Shown: positions 1 through 6,558 of the stretch, piece after piece
Layout of the letters: every line of letters starts with the position of its first letter
Numbering within the stretch: position 1 is the first letter of the stretch
Source of the DNA: Actinomycetes bacterium
GTDB taxonomy: Bacteria > Actinomycetota > Actinomycetes > S36-B12 > UBA10799
Assembly (NCBI GenBank): GCA_029779995.1
Contig: JAKOZM010000072.1
Span: 1 to 7,066 of the forward strand
Reading direction: 5' to 3'
Length of the DNA stretch: 7,066 bases
Translations under genes and position numbers: made by a program
Notes under the pieces: generated by a model
Told to the model about the DNA's origin: nothing
Databases searched by the model: none
The model's input: the letters and a program-made list of their open reading frames with translations, nothing else

Positions 1-954
1 CGATCGGGCGAACAGTTCGGGTTCGACCGGCTCGCCCTGACCGTCGGCGCCCGAGCCCGCCGCCTGCAGATCCCCGGCGCCGACCTGCCGGGCGTGCTCT
101 ACCTGCGCAACGCCGACGACGCGCTCGAACTCAAAGCCCGTGTCCCCGCCGTGCGTGACGTGGTCGTCATCGGCGGCGGCTTCATCGGGATCGAGGCGGC
201 GGCCAGTCTGACCAAGCTGGGCAAGCGCGTGACCCTACTGGAGGCCGGCTCGCGCCTCATCGGCCGGGCGGTCGGCCCCGAGACCTCACAGTTCCTGCTC
301 GATCATCACCGGCAGGCCGGCATCGACGTGCGCCTCGACGCCACCATCACTGGCATCGTCGCGGACGGTGATCGGGTGGTCGGCGTGGAGGCAACCGGTG
401 AGGTGATTCCCGCTGACCTGGTACTGATCGGGATCGGGGTGTTGCCCAACACCGAACTGGCCGAGCACCTCGGGCTTGAGTGCGACAACGGCATCCGGGT
501 GGACCGGCACGCATTGTGCTCCGACGGGGTCACCGTGGCGGTGGGCGACTGCGCGAACCTGCCCAACCCGGTCCCGGGCTCACCGGCCGGTGACCGCGTC
601 CGCTTCGAGAACGTCAACAACGCCATTGAGCAGGCCAAGGTCGCCGCGTACGCCATCACCGGCAGCCCCGAGGAGTACGCCGGGATCCCCTGGTTCTGGT
701 CCAACCAGGGCGACGTGAAGCTGCAGATCGCCGGACTGTCGACCGGGCATGACCAGACCGTCGTGCGCGCACATGCCGCTGATAAATGGTCGCTGCTGTA
801 CTACCGCAATGGCCGCATCCTCGCCGCGGACGCCATCAACGCCCCCTTGGACTTCATGGCGGTCAAATCCGCCCTGGCCAAGGGTGCGCACATCCCTGCC
901 GGACCCGCTGCCGACCCCACCGCCATGCTCAAGTCCTTGATCGTCAACGACTGA
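1..954 (+). CDS. FAD-dependent ferredoxin reductase (NADH type), C-terminal part, 5' end outside window
   Basis: The frame is open from base 1, so the start lies upstream; 317 residues are visible of a family usually about 400 long. Such enzymes move electrons from NADH through FAD to a small ferredoxin that feeds a cytochrome P450 or Rieske oxygenase. Visible signs (numbered from base 1): the end of the FAD-domain segment LTVGARARRL (13-22); a second Rossmann motif GGGFIG (58-63) with acidic E81 at the end of the next strand, favouring NADH; the second FAD motif VAVGDCA with D183; a segment RFENVNNAIEQA; and the family's C-terminal motif PWFWSNQGDVKLQ. The in-frame GTG at 94 is internal, because the reductase signature begins before it. 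The HD gene starts 32 bases downstream, probably in one transcript. The partner ferredoxin and oxygenase are not in view. Family call is firm; the electron acceptor is inferred. Confidence 0.9.
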   Translation, partial: RSGEQFGFDRLALTVGARARRLQIPGADLPGVLYLRNADDALELKARVPAVRDVVVIGGGFIGIEAAASLTKLGKRVTLLEAGSRLIGRAVGPETSQFLLDHHRQAGIDVRLDATITGIVADGDRVVGVEATGEVIPADLVLIGIGVLPNTELAEHLGLECDNGIRVDRHALCSDGVTVAVGDCANLPNPVPGSPAGDRVRFENVNNAIEQAKVAAYAITGSPEEYAGIPWFWSNQGDVKLQIAGLSTGHDQTVVRAHAADKWSLLYYRNGRILAADAINAPLDFMAVKSALAKGAHIPAGPAADPTAMLKSLIVND

Positions 955-986
955 TCCGCGAAACCCCCACACCAGAGAGCCGATCC

Positions 987-1655
987 ATGCCGCACCCCTT
1001 GCCACCCCTGCCGATCGCCACCGACCTGCCCGTGGACTGCTCACCCATCTCGCTGACGCCAGCCGCCGGCGAGGACCTCGACCCCATCTGGCGCTCGGTC
1101 GTGCCCGAAAGCCGTACCCGGGGAAACGACGTCCACCTGCCCATCTCCTTGGCCTTCGCGGAGCGCCTGTGCGCGGTCTACCCGCAGGCCGACGCGTTGT
1201 TGGTGCGCGTCTCGATCCTGCTGCACGACACCGGCTGGGGCCGCGTGGATGAGACCCGGATCCTTTCCGAGGGGTTCACCGGCGACTGGCGCAAGGCGGC
1301 CATCCGCTACGAGCACGAGAAGCAGGGCTGCATCATCGCCCAGGAAGTGCTGCCGCCGTTGGGCTACGACGAGCAGTTCGTCGATGACGTGTGTGCGATC
1401 ATCGACGGCCACGACACCCGCAAGCAGGCGCACTCCCTGGAGGACGCGCTGATGCGTGATGCCGACCGGCTGTGGCGCTTCGACCACGCGGGGATCGCGT
1501 TGGCCTCGGGGTGGTTCGGGATGGATCCGGCCACCTACACCGATCGGCTGCGGGCCGAGATCATCCCGGAGTTTCTCAGTCAGGCAGCCATTGAGATGGC
1601 GACCGCCGAACTCGCCCGCTCCATCGCATTGCTCAAAACGGGGGTCCTGCGGTGA
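987..1655 (+). CDS. HD-domain metalloprotein, predicted phosphohydrolase (function unknown)
   Basis: This is a 222-residue soluble protein with no signal peptide or membrane segment. ATG 987 was chosen because a purine-rich AGAGAG lies 7-8 bases upstream; the frame stays open further left, but that part overlaps the reductase gene. Candidate metal ligands are H50, H80-D81 (LLHDTGW), H110 (RYEHEKQG), H142 (DGHDTR) and D158 in RDADRL. The DADRLW stretch followed by a GIALASGWFG-like segment recalls YedJ/YpgQ-type HD phosphohydrolases. H-HD-H-H-D is also the six-ligand order of two-metal HD proteins, including HD-GYP phosphodiesterases and the mixed-valent di-iron oxygenases MIOX and PhnZ, so an oxygenase role cannot be excluded. 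Its stop codon overlaps the GTG of the aldehyde dehydrogenase, so the two are likely co-translated. The fold is fairly sure; reaction and substrate are unknown. Confidence 0.85.
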   Translation: MPHPLPPLPIATDLPVDCSPISLTPAAGEDLDPIWRSVVPESRTRGNDVHLPISLAFAERLCAVYPQADALLVRVSILLHDTGWGRVDETRILSEGFTGDWRKAAIRYEHEKQGCIIAQEVLPPLGYDEQFVDDVCAIIDGHDTRKQAHSLEDALMRDADRLWRFDHAGIALASGWFGMDPATYTDRLRAEIIPEFLSQAAIEMATAELARSIALLKTGVLR

Positions 1656-3130
1656 CCATGACGTTTGCCGATCCGCGGGCCGAGCTGAACCTGCCCTACA
1701 CCCATGTGACGGACATGTTCATCGACGGCCAGTGGGTGCCGGCGCACAGCCACAACCGCACCGACGTTGTGGACCCTGCCACTGAGCAGGTCTGGGGTTC
1801 AGTCCCGGACGCCGACGGCGAGGATGTCGACGCCGCCGTAGGAGCCGCTCGGAATGCCTTCGACGCCGGGCCCTGGCCCCGGCTGACACCCGCTCAGCGC
1901 GCAGAGCACCTGCTGCGGATCGCCGACGAGATCGAAGCCCGCGCAGACGTGCTCAGTGCGACGAACACCCGTGAGAACGGTAGCCCCGTCATGGAGACAG
2001 CGGGTGCGGCGGCCAACGCGGCGAGCATCTTCCGGTTTTTCGCCACGCTGGCTGACTATCTGCAGGCCGAGGACGTCCGGATCGCTCCGGTGGGCGGTCA
2101 CCAGACCCTCGTGCGCCGCGATCCCATCGGGGTCTGCGCGCTGATCGCCCCGTGGAACTTCCCAATCAACCTGGTGGTGATCAAGTTGGCGCCGGCCCTG
2201 CTGGCCGGCAACACGGTCGTCATCAAGCCCGCCACCCCCACACCGCTGTCGATCCGCTTCATCATCGAGGCGATCGAGGCAGCGGGAGTGCCGGGCGGCG
2301 TGGTGAATCTGATCACGGGTGACGCGGCGGCCGGGGACATGCTGGTCCGCCATCGCGACGTCGACAAGGTGGCTTTCACCGGCTCGACGGCGGTCGGTCG
2401 CAAGATCGCCGCAGTCTGTGGTGAACTCCTGCGCCCCGTCACACTGGAACTCGGTGGGAAGTCCTCAGCTGTGGTCCTGCCGGATGCCGACCTCGACGCG
2501 ATGTCGCAGGTGTTGGTGCGTTCCTGTCTGCGTAACACAGGGCAGACCTGCTACATCTCCACGCGCATCCTCGCTCCGGCGCAGCGGTACGACGAGGTCG
2601 TGGAGATGGTGGCCGCGACCATCGCTGCCGCCAAGTGTGGGGATCCCTTCGACCCCGACACTGTCTTCGGCCCGGTCGCCAACAAGATGCAGTACGACAA
2701 GGTGTTGCACTACCTCGAGTCGGCCTGGAATGAGGGGGCGCGGCTCGTGACCGGGGGTCGGCCGGCGGACGTGACCCGTGGCTACTTCATCACCCCGGCC
2801 GTGTTGGCGGACGTCACGCCCGAGATGACTGTGGCCCGCGAGGAGATCTTCGGGCCGGTCATCACCATCCTGGCCTACGAGACGATCGATGAGGCCGTGG
2901 AGATCGCGAACTCCACCCGCTTCGGCCTTGGTGGGATTGTCTTCTCTGCCGATCCCGACGCCGCCTTGGCCGTCGCGCAGCGCATCGACAGCGGTTCGGT
3001 CGGCATCAACTTCTTCGCCTCCAACCACAGCGCTCCCTTCGGTGGCCGCAAGGACTCGGGTTTGGGCGTCGAATATGGCGTGGAGGGGCTCAGTGCCTAC
3101 CTCAGCTACAAGTCCATTCACCGGCGCTGA
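1652..3130 (+). CDS. NAD(P)+-dependent aldehyde dehydrogenase
   Basis: This 492-residue protein has the usual length for the aldehyde dehydrogenase superfamily; it oxidises an aldehyde to a carboxylate in the cytoplasm. All core residues are present: N169 in APWNF (oxyanion hole), K192 in VIKPA (cofactor), the FTGSTAVG cofactor loop (242-249), general base E266 in LELGGK, nucleophile C300 in GQTC, and E398 in EEIFGP (nicotinamide ribose). The position three after K192 is Thr195, where NAD-specific relatives such as ALDH2 carry Glu, so NADP+ use is possible. GTG 1652 is preferred to ATG 1658 because GGGGG (1640-1644) ends seven bases before it; GTG overlaps the upstream stop as GTGA. Substrate cannot be read from sequence; the company of a ferredoxin reductase suggests a step after an oxygenase. 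No convincing terminator follows. Confidence 0.95.
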   Translation: MTMTFADPRAELNLPYTHVTDMFIDGQWVPAHSHNRTDVVDPATEQVWGSVPDADGEDVDAAVGAARNAFDAGPWPRLTPAQRAEHLLRIADEIEARADVLSATNTRENGSPVMETAGAAANAASIFRFFATLADYLQAEDVRIAPVGGHQTLVRRDPIGVCALIAPWNFPINLVVIKLAPALLAGNTVVIKPATPTPLSIRFIIEAIEAAGVPGGVVNLITGDAAAGDMLVRHRDVDKVAFTGSTAVGRKIAAVCGELLRPVTLELGGKSSAVVLPDADLDAMSQVLVRSCLRNTGQTCYISTRILAPAQRYDEVVEMVAATIAAAKCGDPFDPDTVFGPVANKMQYDKVLHYLESAWNEGARLVTGGRPADVTRGYFITPAVLADVTPEMTVAREEIFGPVITILAYETIDEAVEIANSTRFGLGGIVFSADPDAALAVAQRIDSGSVGINFFASNHSAPFGGRKDSGLGVEYGVEGLSAYLSYKSIHRR

Positions 3131-3156
3131 CCCCGGCGTGTTGGTCGGACGCGAAC

Positions 3157-3166
3157 CTCCCGGGAG
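3157..3166. repeat. 10-base perfect palindrome before the ftsE promoter
   Basis: CTCCCGGGAG is a perfect palindrome lying 13 bases before the proposed -10 element, roughly where a -35 box would sit. It could be a small operator half-pair or chance in GC-rich DNA; the flanking bases do not extend the symmetry and no T-run follows, so it is not a terminator. Confidence 0.3.
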
Positions 3167-3179
3167 CCTGACTGGACCG

Positions 3180-3185
3180 TAGACT
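3180..3185 (+). promoter_or_regulatory. ftsE: Candidate -10 element of the ftsE operon
   Basis: TAGACT fits the actinobacterial housekeeping -10 pattern TANNNT. It lies in the short gap between the aldehyde dehydrogenase and ftsE, the only intergenic space at the boundary of the two gene groups. A transcript starting about 7 bases downstream (near 3192) would leave a leader of about 24 bases before the TTG start. No good -35 hexamer is visible 16-18 bases upstream, which is common in actinobacteria. Inference only. Confidence 0.45.
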
Positions 3186-3200
3186 CGGGTGAAACGAGTC

Positions 3201-3209
3201 AAGGGTGGG
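3201..3209 (+). promoter_or_regulatory. ftsE: Ribosome binding site selecting the TTG start of ftsE
   Basis: AAGGGTGGG is purine-rich and ends six bases before TTG 3216. The upstream in-frame GTG at 3189 has no comparable site and would fall before the transcription start predicted from TAGACT. This decides the ftsE start in favour of TTG. Confidence 0.6.
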
Positions 3210-3215
3210 ACTGTA

Positions 3216-3911
3216 TTGATCACGTTCGAGCGCGTCACCAAGCGCTACGACAAACGCAACCGACCCGCTCTGGACGACATCAGCGTTGACATCCGGGCGG
3301 GGGAGTTCGTGTTCCTCGTGGGTGCTTCGGGGTCGGGTAAGTCGACGTTCATGCGGCTGATCCTGCGCGAGGAGAAGCCCACCGCCGGCCGGGTCATCGT
3401 GGCCGGCCGCGACGTCGGGCGGCTGTCGCGGCGCAAGGTCCCGCAACTGCGCCGGGGGATGGGCGCGGTGTTCCAGGACTTCCGGCTGCTGGCGAACAAG
3501 ACCGTGTACCAGAACGTCGCTTTCACGCTGCAGGTGCTGGGCCGCAAGAGCGCCCAGATCGAGCGTTCGGTGCCCGAGGTCCTCGAACTCGTGGGCCTCG
3601 CCGACAAGATGGCGCGCTTCCCCGACCAGTTGTCCGGTGGTGAGCAGCAGCGAGTCGCCATCGCCCGGGCGTTCGTGAACCGCCCGCCCTTGCTGCTGGC
3701 TGATGAACCCACCGGCAACCTCGACCCGTCGACCAGTGTGGGCATCATGAAACTGCTCGACCGCATCAATCGGGTGGGCACGACCGTGATCATGGCCACC
3801 CACGACGCGGCGATCGTCGACCAGATGCGCAAGCGGGTCATCGAACTCGATGTGGGGCAGCTGATCCGCGACGAAGCACGCGGCGTCTACGGACAGGACC
3901 ATCAGCCGTGA
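3216..3911 (+). CDS. ftsE: Cell-division ABC transporter ATP-binding protein FtsE
   Basis: FtsE is the cytoplasmic ATPase of the FtsEX complex, which uses ATP binding and hydrolysis to drive a conformational signal through FtsX to peptidoglycan hydrolases at the division site or side wall. From TTG 3216 the protein is 231 residues, the usual length, and begins [11 protein letters not shown] like other actinobacterial FtsE proteins. Motifs in order: Walker [10 protein letters not shown] (36-44), Q-loop Q87 within [11 protein letters not shown] signature LSGGEQQ (139-145), Walker B LLLADE with catalytic E164, D-loop NLD (168-170) and switch H196 in ATHD. An upstream GTG at 3189 would add nine residues that do not belong to the family. 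The stop overlaps the ftsX start (GTGA), matching a one-to-one complex. The gene directly upstream is metabolic, so the promoter between them probably drives the division genes separately. Confidence 0.97.
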   Translation: MITFERVTKRYDKRNRPALDDISVDIRAGEFVFLVGASGSGKSTFMRLILREEKPTAGRVIVAGRDVGRLSRRKVPQLRRGMGAVFQDFRLLANKTVYQNVAFTLQVLGRKSAQIERSVPEVLELVGLADKMARFPDQLSGGEQQRVAIARAFVNRPPLLLADEPTGNLDPSTSVGIMKLLDRINRVGTTVIMATHDAAIVDQMRKRVIELDVGQLIRDEARGVYGQDHQP

Positions 3912-4816
3912 GATTCCGATTCATCCTCAGTGAGACCTTTCAGGGTCTGCGCCGCAATCTGACCATGACCTTCGCGGTCATCATCACGGTGGCCGTGTCC
4001 TTGACCCTGTTCGGGGCGGGCCTGCTCGTGCGCGCCCAGGTCGACAGCATGAAGGACTACTGGTACGAGCGGGTCGAGGTATCGATCTTCCTGTGCGGCG
4101 CCAACTCCACGGTGCCGGCCTGCTCGTTGGGGGCGGTCACGCCGGAGGTCCGCACGCAGATCGAAGCCGAGCTCAACGCGCTGCGCCCCCTCGTGCAGGA
4201 CATCTACTACGAGTCCAAGGAAGAGGCCTACCAGCATTTCCTGGAACAGTTCAAGGACTCCCCGATCGTGGCCAACGTGACCCCCGACGCGCTGCCGGAG
4301 TCCTTCCGCGTGAAGCTGTCCGACCCCACGAAGTACGAGGTGATCGCAGCGGCCTTCGCCGGACGCCCCGGTGTGGAACAGGTGCAGGACCAGCGGCAGT
4401 TGCTCGATCGGTTCTTCCGATTACTGAACGGGTTGCAGGTCATCGCGCTATCCGTCGCGGTCGCCATGCTCGTGGTCACCGCGCTGTTGGTCATCAACAC
4501 CATCCGCGTGGCCGCGCACGCCCGCCGCCGAGAAGTCGGGATCATGAAACTGGTGGGGGCGAGCAACATCATGATCCGCATGCCTTTCCTGCTCGAGGCC
4601 TCGCTGTCGGCGGCTCTGGGCGGTTTGCTGGCGGTCGCCGCGATCGTCGCCACCAAGGCGATTCTGATCGACCAGGTGCTGGCTCCGGCGTACCAGTTCA
4701 CCGCATTCGTCTCCTGGGAACAGGTGCTGCTCATCCTGCCGGTCGTCTTCGTAACGGGCATCCTGATCGCCGCGATTGCAGCCGCGCTCACATTGCGCCG
4801 ATACCTCAAGGTGTAG
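3908..4816 (+). CDS. ftsX: Cell-division ABC transporter permease FtsX
   Basis: FtsX is the membrane half of FtsEX; it passes the ATPase signal to extracellular cell-wall hydrolases. The 302-residue protein shows the family layout: short cytoplasmic N-terminus (RRNLTMT), TM1 about 20-41, an extracellular domain about 43-165, TM2 about 176-197, a cytoplasmic loop with [16 protein letters not shown]3 about 227-252, TM4 about 273-294 and a short C-tail. The loop between TM2 and TM3 is the typical coupling segment for FtsE. The extracellular domain has two cysteines, C63 and C72, nine residues apart and the only ones in the protein, probably a disulfide; the M. tuberculosis protein also has a cysteine pair in this domain. 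GTG 3908 starts inside the ftsE stop, with GGACAGGACC just upstream as a plausible ribosome binding site. The coiled-coil peptidase downstream is the likely hydrolase partner. Confidence 0.97.
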   Translation: MRFRFILSETFQGLRRNLTMTFAVIITVAVSLTLFGAGLLVRAQVDSMKDYWYERVEVSIFLCGANSTVPACSLGAVTPEVRTQIEAELNALRPLVQDIYYESKEEAYQHFLEQFKDSPIVANVTPDALPESFRVKLSDPTKYEVIAAAFAGRPGVEQVQDQRQLLDRFFRLLNGLQVIALSVAVAMLVVTALLVINTIRVAAHARRREVGIMKLVGASNIMIRMPFLLEASLSAALGGLLAVAAIVATKAILIDQVLAPAYQFTAFVSWEQVLLILPVVFVTGILIAAIAAALTLRRYLKV

Positions 4817-4827
4817 AGGTACCGTAG

Positions 4828-4833
4828 AAGGAG
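4828..4833 (+). promoter_or_regulatory. Ribosome binding site of the M23 peptidase gene
   Basis: AAGGAG is the best ribosome binding site in the window. It is one base from ATG 4835 but ten bases from the in-frame ATG 4844, so translation should begin at 4844. The difference is three residues at the tip of the signal peptide. Confidence 0.6.
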
Positions 4834-4843
4834 TATGTCCACC

Positions 4844-6088
4844 ATGTCTGGCTCCCGCCGCCCCCACCGCATCGCCGCGATGGCGAGCGTCTGCGCGGTG
4901 TTGCTGGCCGGTGCTCCCGCCCTCGCCGAGGACATCAACGAGCAGGTGGCACAGTCCAGTGACGACCTGGCCCGCGCCGACGCGAAGGTGGCTGCCGCGC
5001 TCGACAAGCTGCAGAACGCCAAGGAGCAACTGCCCGCCGCTCGTGCCCAGTTGGCGCAGGCGCAGAACGAGTTGACCCAGTCGCAGGAGCGCAAGGCCGC
5101 CGCCGACGTCAAGGTCGCCACCGCCATCGCCAAGGTGACCAAGGCGCAGCAGGACATCGCCGAGACGGAGCAGCAGATCGCCTACTTGGAGCAGCAGATC
5201 GGGCGGATGGCCCGCGATGTGTACCAGCACGGCGGCACGGTCTCAGAGATGGAGATCCTGCTGGACGCGCAGAGCCCCGGGGATTTCGCCAGCCGCCTGG
5301 AGACGCTGCGCTCCATCGCCCAGGGCAACAACAACACTCTGTCCGATCTCGACGCGGCCAAGGCGCAGTTGACGATCCGCCTGCAGAACCTGCAGGACGC
5401 CGAAGAGGAGGCGCAGGCAGCCCAGGTGGAAGCGCAGCAGGAACTCGAGGTGGCGACCGCGGCGAAGGCGAAGGCCGACGCCGCGAAGGTGCAGATCGAT
5501 GCGCTGGTCGCTGACCGCTCCTCCGCTCTGCGTGACGCCAAGGACCGTCGCTCCGCCGTCAAGAAGCAGTACGAGCAGTACAAGGCCGAGCAGGAGCGCA
5601 TCGCCGCGATCGCCCGGGCGGCCTCCGCCAAGGCGCAGGGCAGTGGCACCGCGGGTGTGCCGATCCAGATCGGTTCCGGCGGGCTGGCCTGGCCGGCGCC
5701 GGGCGCCGGAGTGTCCGGCAACGTCGGGCCGCGCATCCACCCGGTCTATGGCTACCGTTCCTGTCATACGGGCGCGGATATCTCCGCTGGGATGGGCACC
5801 GGGATCCTCGCGGCCGCCGACGGTGTTGTGGTCTCGGTGGAGAACGGCGGACCCTACGGCCTGCACACCCTCATACAGCACGGATCCGGGATCTCCACGA
5901 TGTACGCCCACCAGTCGGCGGTATCGGTCAGTCCTGGGCAGAAGGTCACGCAGGGCCAGATCATCGGCAACGTGGGCTCCACCGGGTGGAGCACTGGTCC
6001 GCACCTGCATTTTGAAGTGCACGTCAACGGCACGCCCTACGATCCGATGGGCTGGTTCGGCGGGGCGAAGGTTCCGGTCTCCTGCTGA
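4844..6088 (+). CDS. Secreted coiled-coil M23 (LytM) peptidoglycan endopeptidase, probable FtsEX-controlled hydrolase
   Basis: The 414-residue precursor has a signal peptide (SRRPHR, hydrophobic core, ALA at 26-28 before ED), so it is exported. Residues about 31-115 and 165-262 are Ala/Gln/Glu/Lys-rich coiled coil. Between them lies a segment including [19 protein letters not shown], of the kind seen in PcsB and CwlO coiled-coil domains. After a Gly/Pro linker (about 266-295) comes an M23 domain with all zinc and catalytic residues: H308 and D312 (HTGAD), H356 (YAHQS), H387 and H389 (HLHFE). It should therefore cut peptide cross-links itself, unlike E. coli EnvC, whose LytM site is degenerate. 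The mature protein has only two cysteines, C307 and C414 (its last residue), a likely disulfide. It lies 27 bases after ftsX, and the coiled coil is the expected contact with FtsX. Its stop overlaps smpB. An alternative start is ATG 4835. Confidence 0.93.
   Translation: MSGSRRPHRIAAMASVCAVLLAGAPALAEDINEQVAQSSDDLARADAKVAAALDKLQNAKEQLPAARAQLAQAQNELTQSQERKAAADVKVATAIAKVTKAQQDIAETEQQIAYLEQQIGRMARDVYQHGGTVSEMEILLDAQSPGDFASRLETLRSIAQGNNNTLSDLDAAKAQLTIRLQNLQDAEEEAQAAQVEAQQELEVATAAKAKADAAKVQIDALVADRSSALRDAKDRRSAVKKQYEQYKAEQERIAAIARAASAKAQGSGTAGVPIQIGSGGLAWPAPGAGVSGNVGPRIHPVYGYRSCHTGADISAGMGTGILAAADGVVVSVENGGPYGLHTLIQHGSGISTMYAHQSAVSVSPGQKVTQGQIIGNVGSTGWSTGPHLHFEVHVNGTPYDPMGWFGGAKVPVSC
5693..5709. repeat. 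Inverted repeat inside the linker codons of the M23 peptidase gene
   Basis: Arms CCGGCGCC (5693-5700) and GGCGCCGG (5702-5709) are perfect complements around one central base. They encode the Pro/Ala/Gly-rich linker between coiled coil and peptidase. A real RNA hairpin would need to open inner pairs to make a loop. The symmetry may simply follow from GC-rich Pro/Ala/Gly codons. Confidence 0.4.
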
Positions 6089-6558
6089 TGGTCAAGGAAT
6101 CCGGGCGCAAGCTCATCACGGTGAATCGCCGTGCCCGCCACGACTACGCCATTACCGACACCTACGAGGCCGGCCTGGTGTTGACGGGCACTGAGGTCAA
6201 GTCCCTGCGGGCGGGTAAGGCCAACCTGACCGACGCCTACGCCGAGGTCCGAGACGGCGAAGTCTGGCTGGTGAACGCGCACATCCCCGAGTACGACCAG
6301 GGGACATGGACCAACCATGAGCCGCGCCGCACCCGCAAGTTGCTGCTCCACGCCCAGGAGATCAACCGCCTGATCGGCAAGACCAAGCAGTCCGGGCTCA
6401 CCCTCGTGCCCATGCAGATGTACTTCAAGGACGGCAAGGCCAAGGTGGAGATCGGGCTGGGCAAGGGGAAGAAGGCGTACGACAAGCGCCAGGACATCGC
6501 CGAACGGCAGGCGAAGCGCGACGCAGATCGGGCGGTCGCCGCAGCCCGGCGTCACTGA
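6088..6558 (+). CDS. smpB: SsrA (tmRNA)-binding protein SmpB
   Basis: SmpB binds tmRNA and brings it to stalled ribosomes so that trapped ribosomes are freed and the unfinished protein is tagged for degradation. The 156-residue length is normal. Family marks are present: NRRARHDY (13-20), the GTEVKSLR strand (34-41), [11 protein letters not shown] (78-88), the VPMQMYF strand, [10 protein letters not shown] (125-134) and a basic C-terminal tail (residues 135-156) that enters the decoding channel in known structures. ATG 6088 shares its A with the TGA of the peptidase gene (TGATG), and no strong ribosome binding site is near, so translation probably depends on termination-reinitiation from the upstream gene. 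Position next to ftsEX is common in actinobacteria. Its stop region overlaps the end of the convergent aminotransferase gene. The ssrA RNA gene is not in the window. Confidence 0.97.
   Translation: MVKESGRKLITVNRRARHDYAITDTYEAGLVLTGTEVKSLRAGKANLTDAYAEVRDGEVWLVNAHIPEYDQGTWTNHEPRRTRKLLLHAQEINRLIGKTKQSGLTLVPMQMYFKDGKAKVEIGLGKGKKAYDKRQDIAERQAKRDADRAVAAARRH

Noticed and set aside
94..96. GTG as the start of the ferredoxin reductase
   Set aside because: Reductase-like sequence (LTVGARARRL) is read in the same frame before it, so the gene begins outside the window.
786..986. Extension of the HD-protein frame upstream of ATG 987
   Set aside because: It would overlap the reductase gene by about 170 bases; ATG 987 has a purine-rich site at the right distance and family-like sequence begins only after it.
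3127..3148. Weak hairpin (CTGACC with GGTCGG) as a terminator after the aldehyde dehydrogenase
   Set aside because: The stem is six pairs including a wobble, the loop is ten bases and no T-run follows.
3102..3902. Long open frame on the minus strand across ftsE
   Set aside because: It is a reverse-strand shadow of ftsE, produced by GC-rich third positions; its translation has low-complexity His/Arg/Asp-rich sequence and no family motif.
5243..6022. Long open frame on the minus strand across the M23 peptidase gene
   Set aside because: The plus strand has a signal peptide, coiled coil and complete catalytic residues; the opposite frame shows no recognisable domain.
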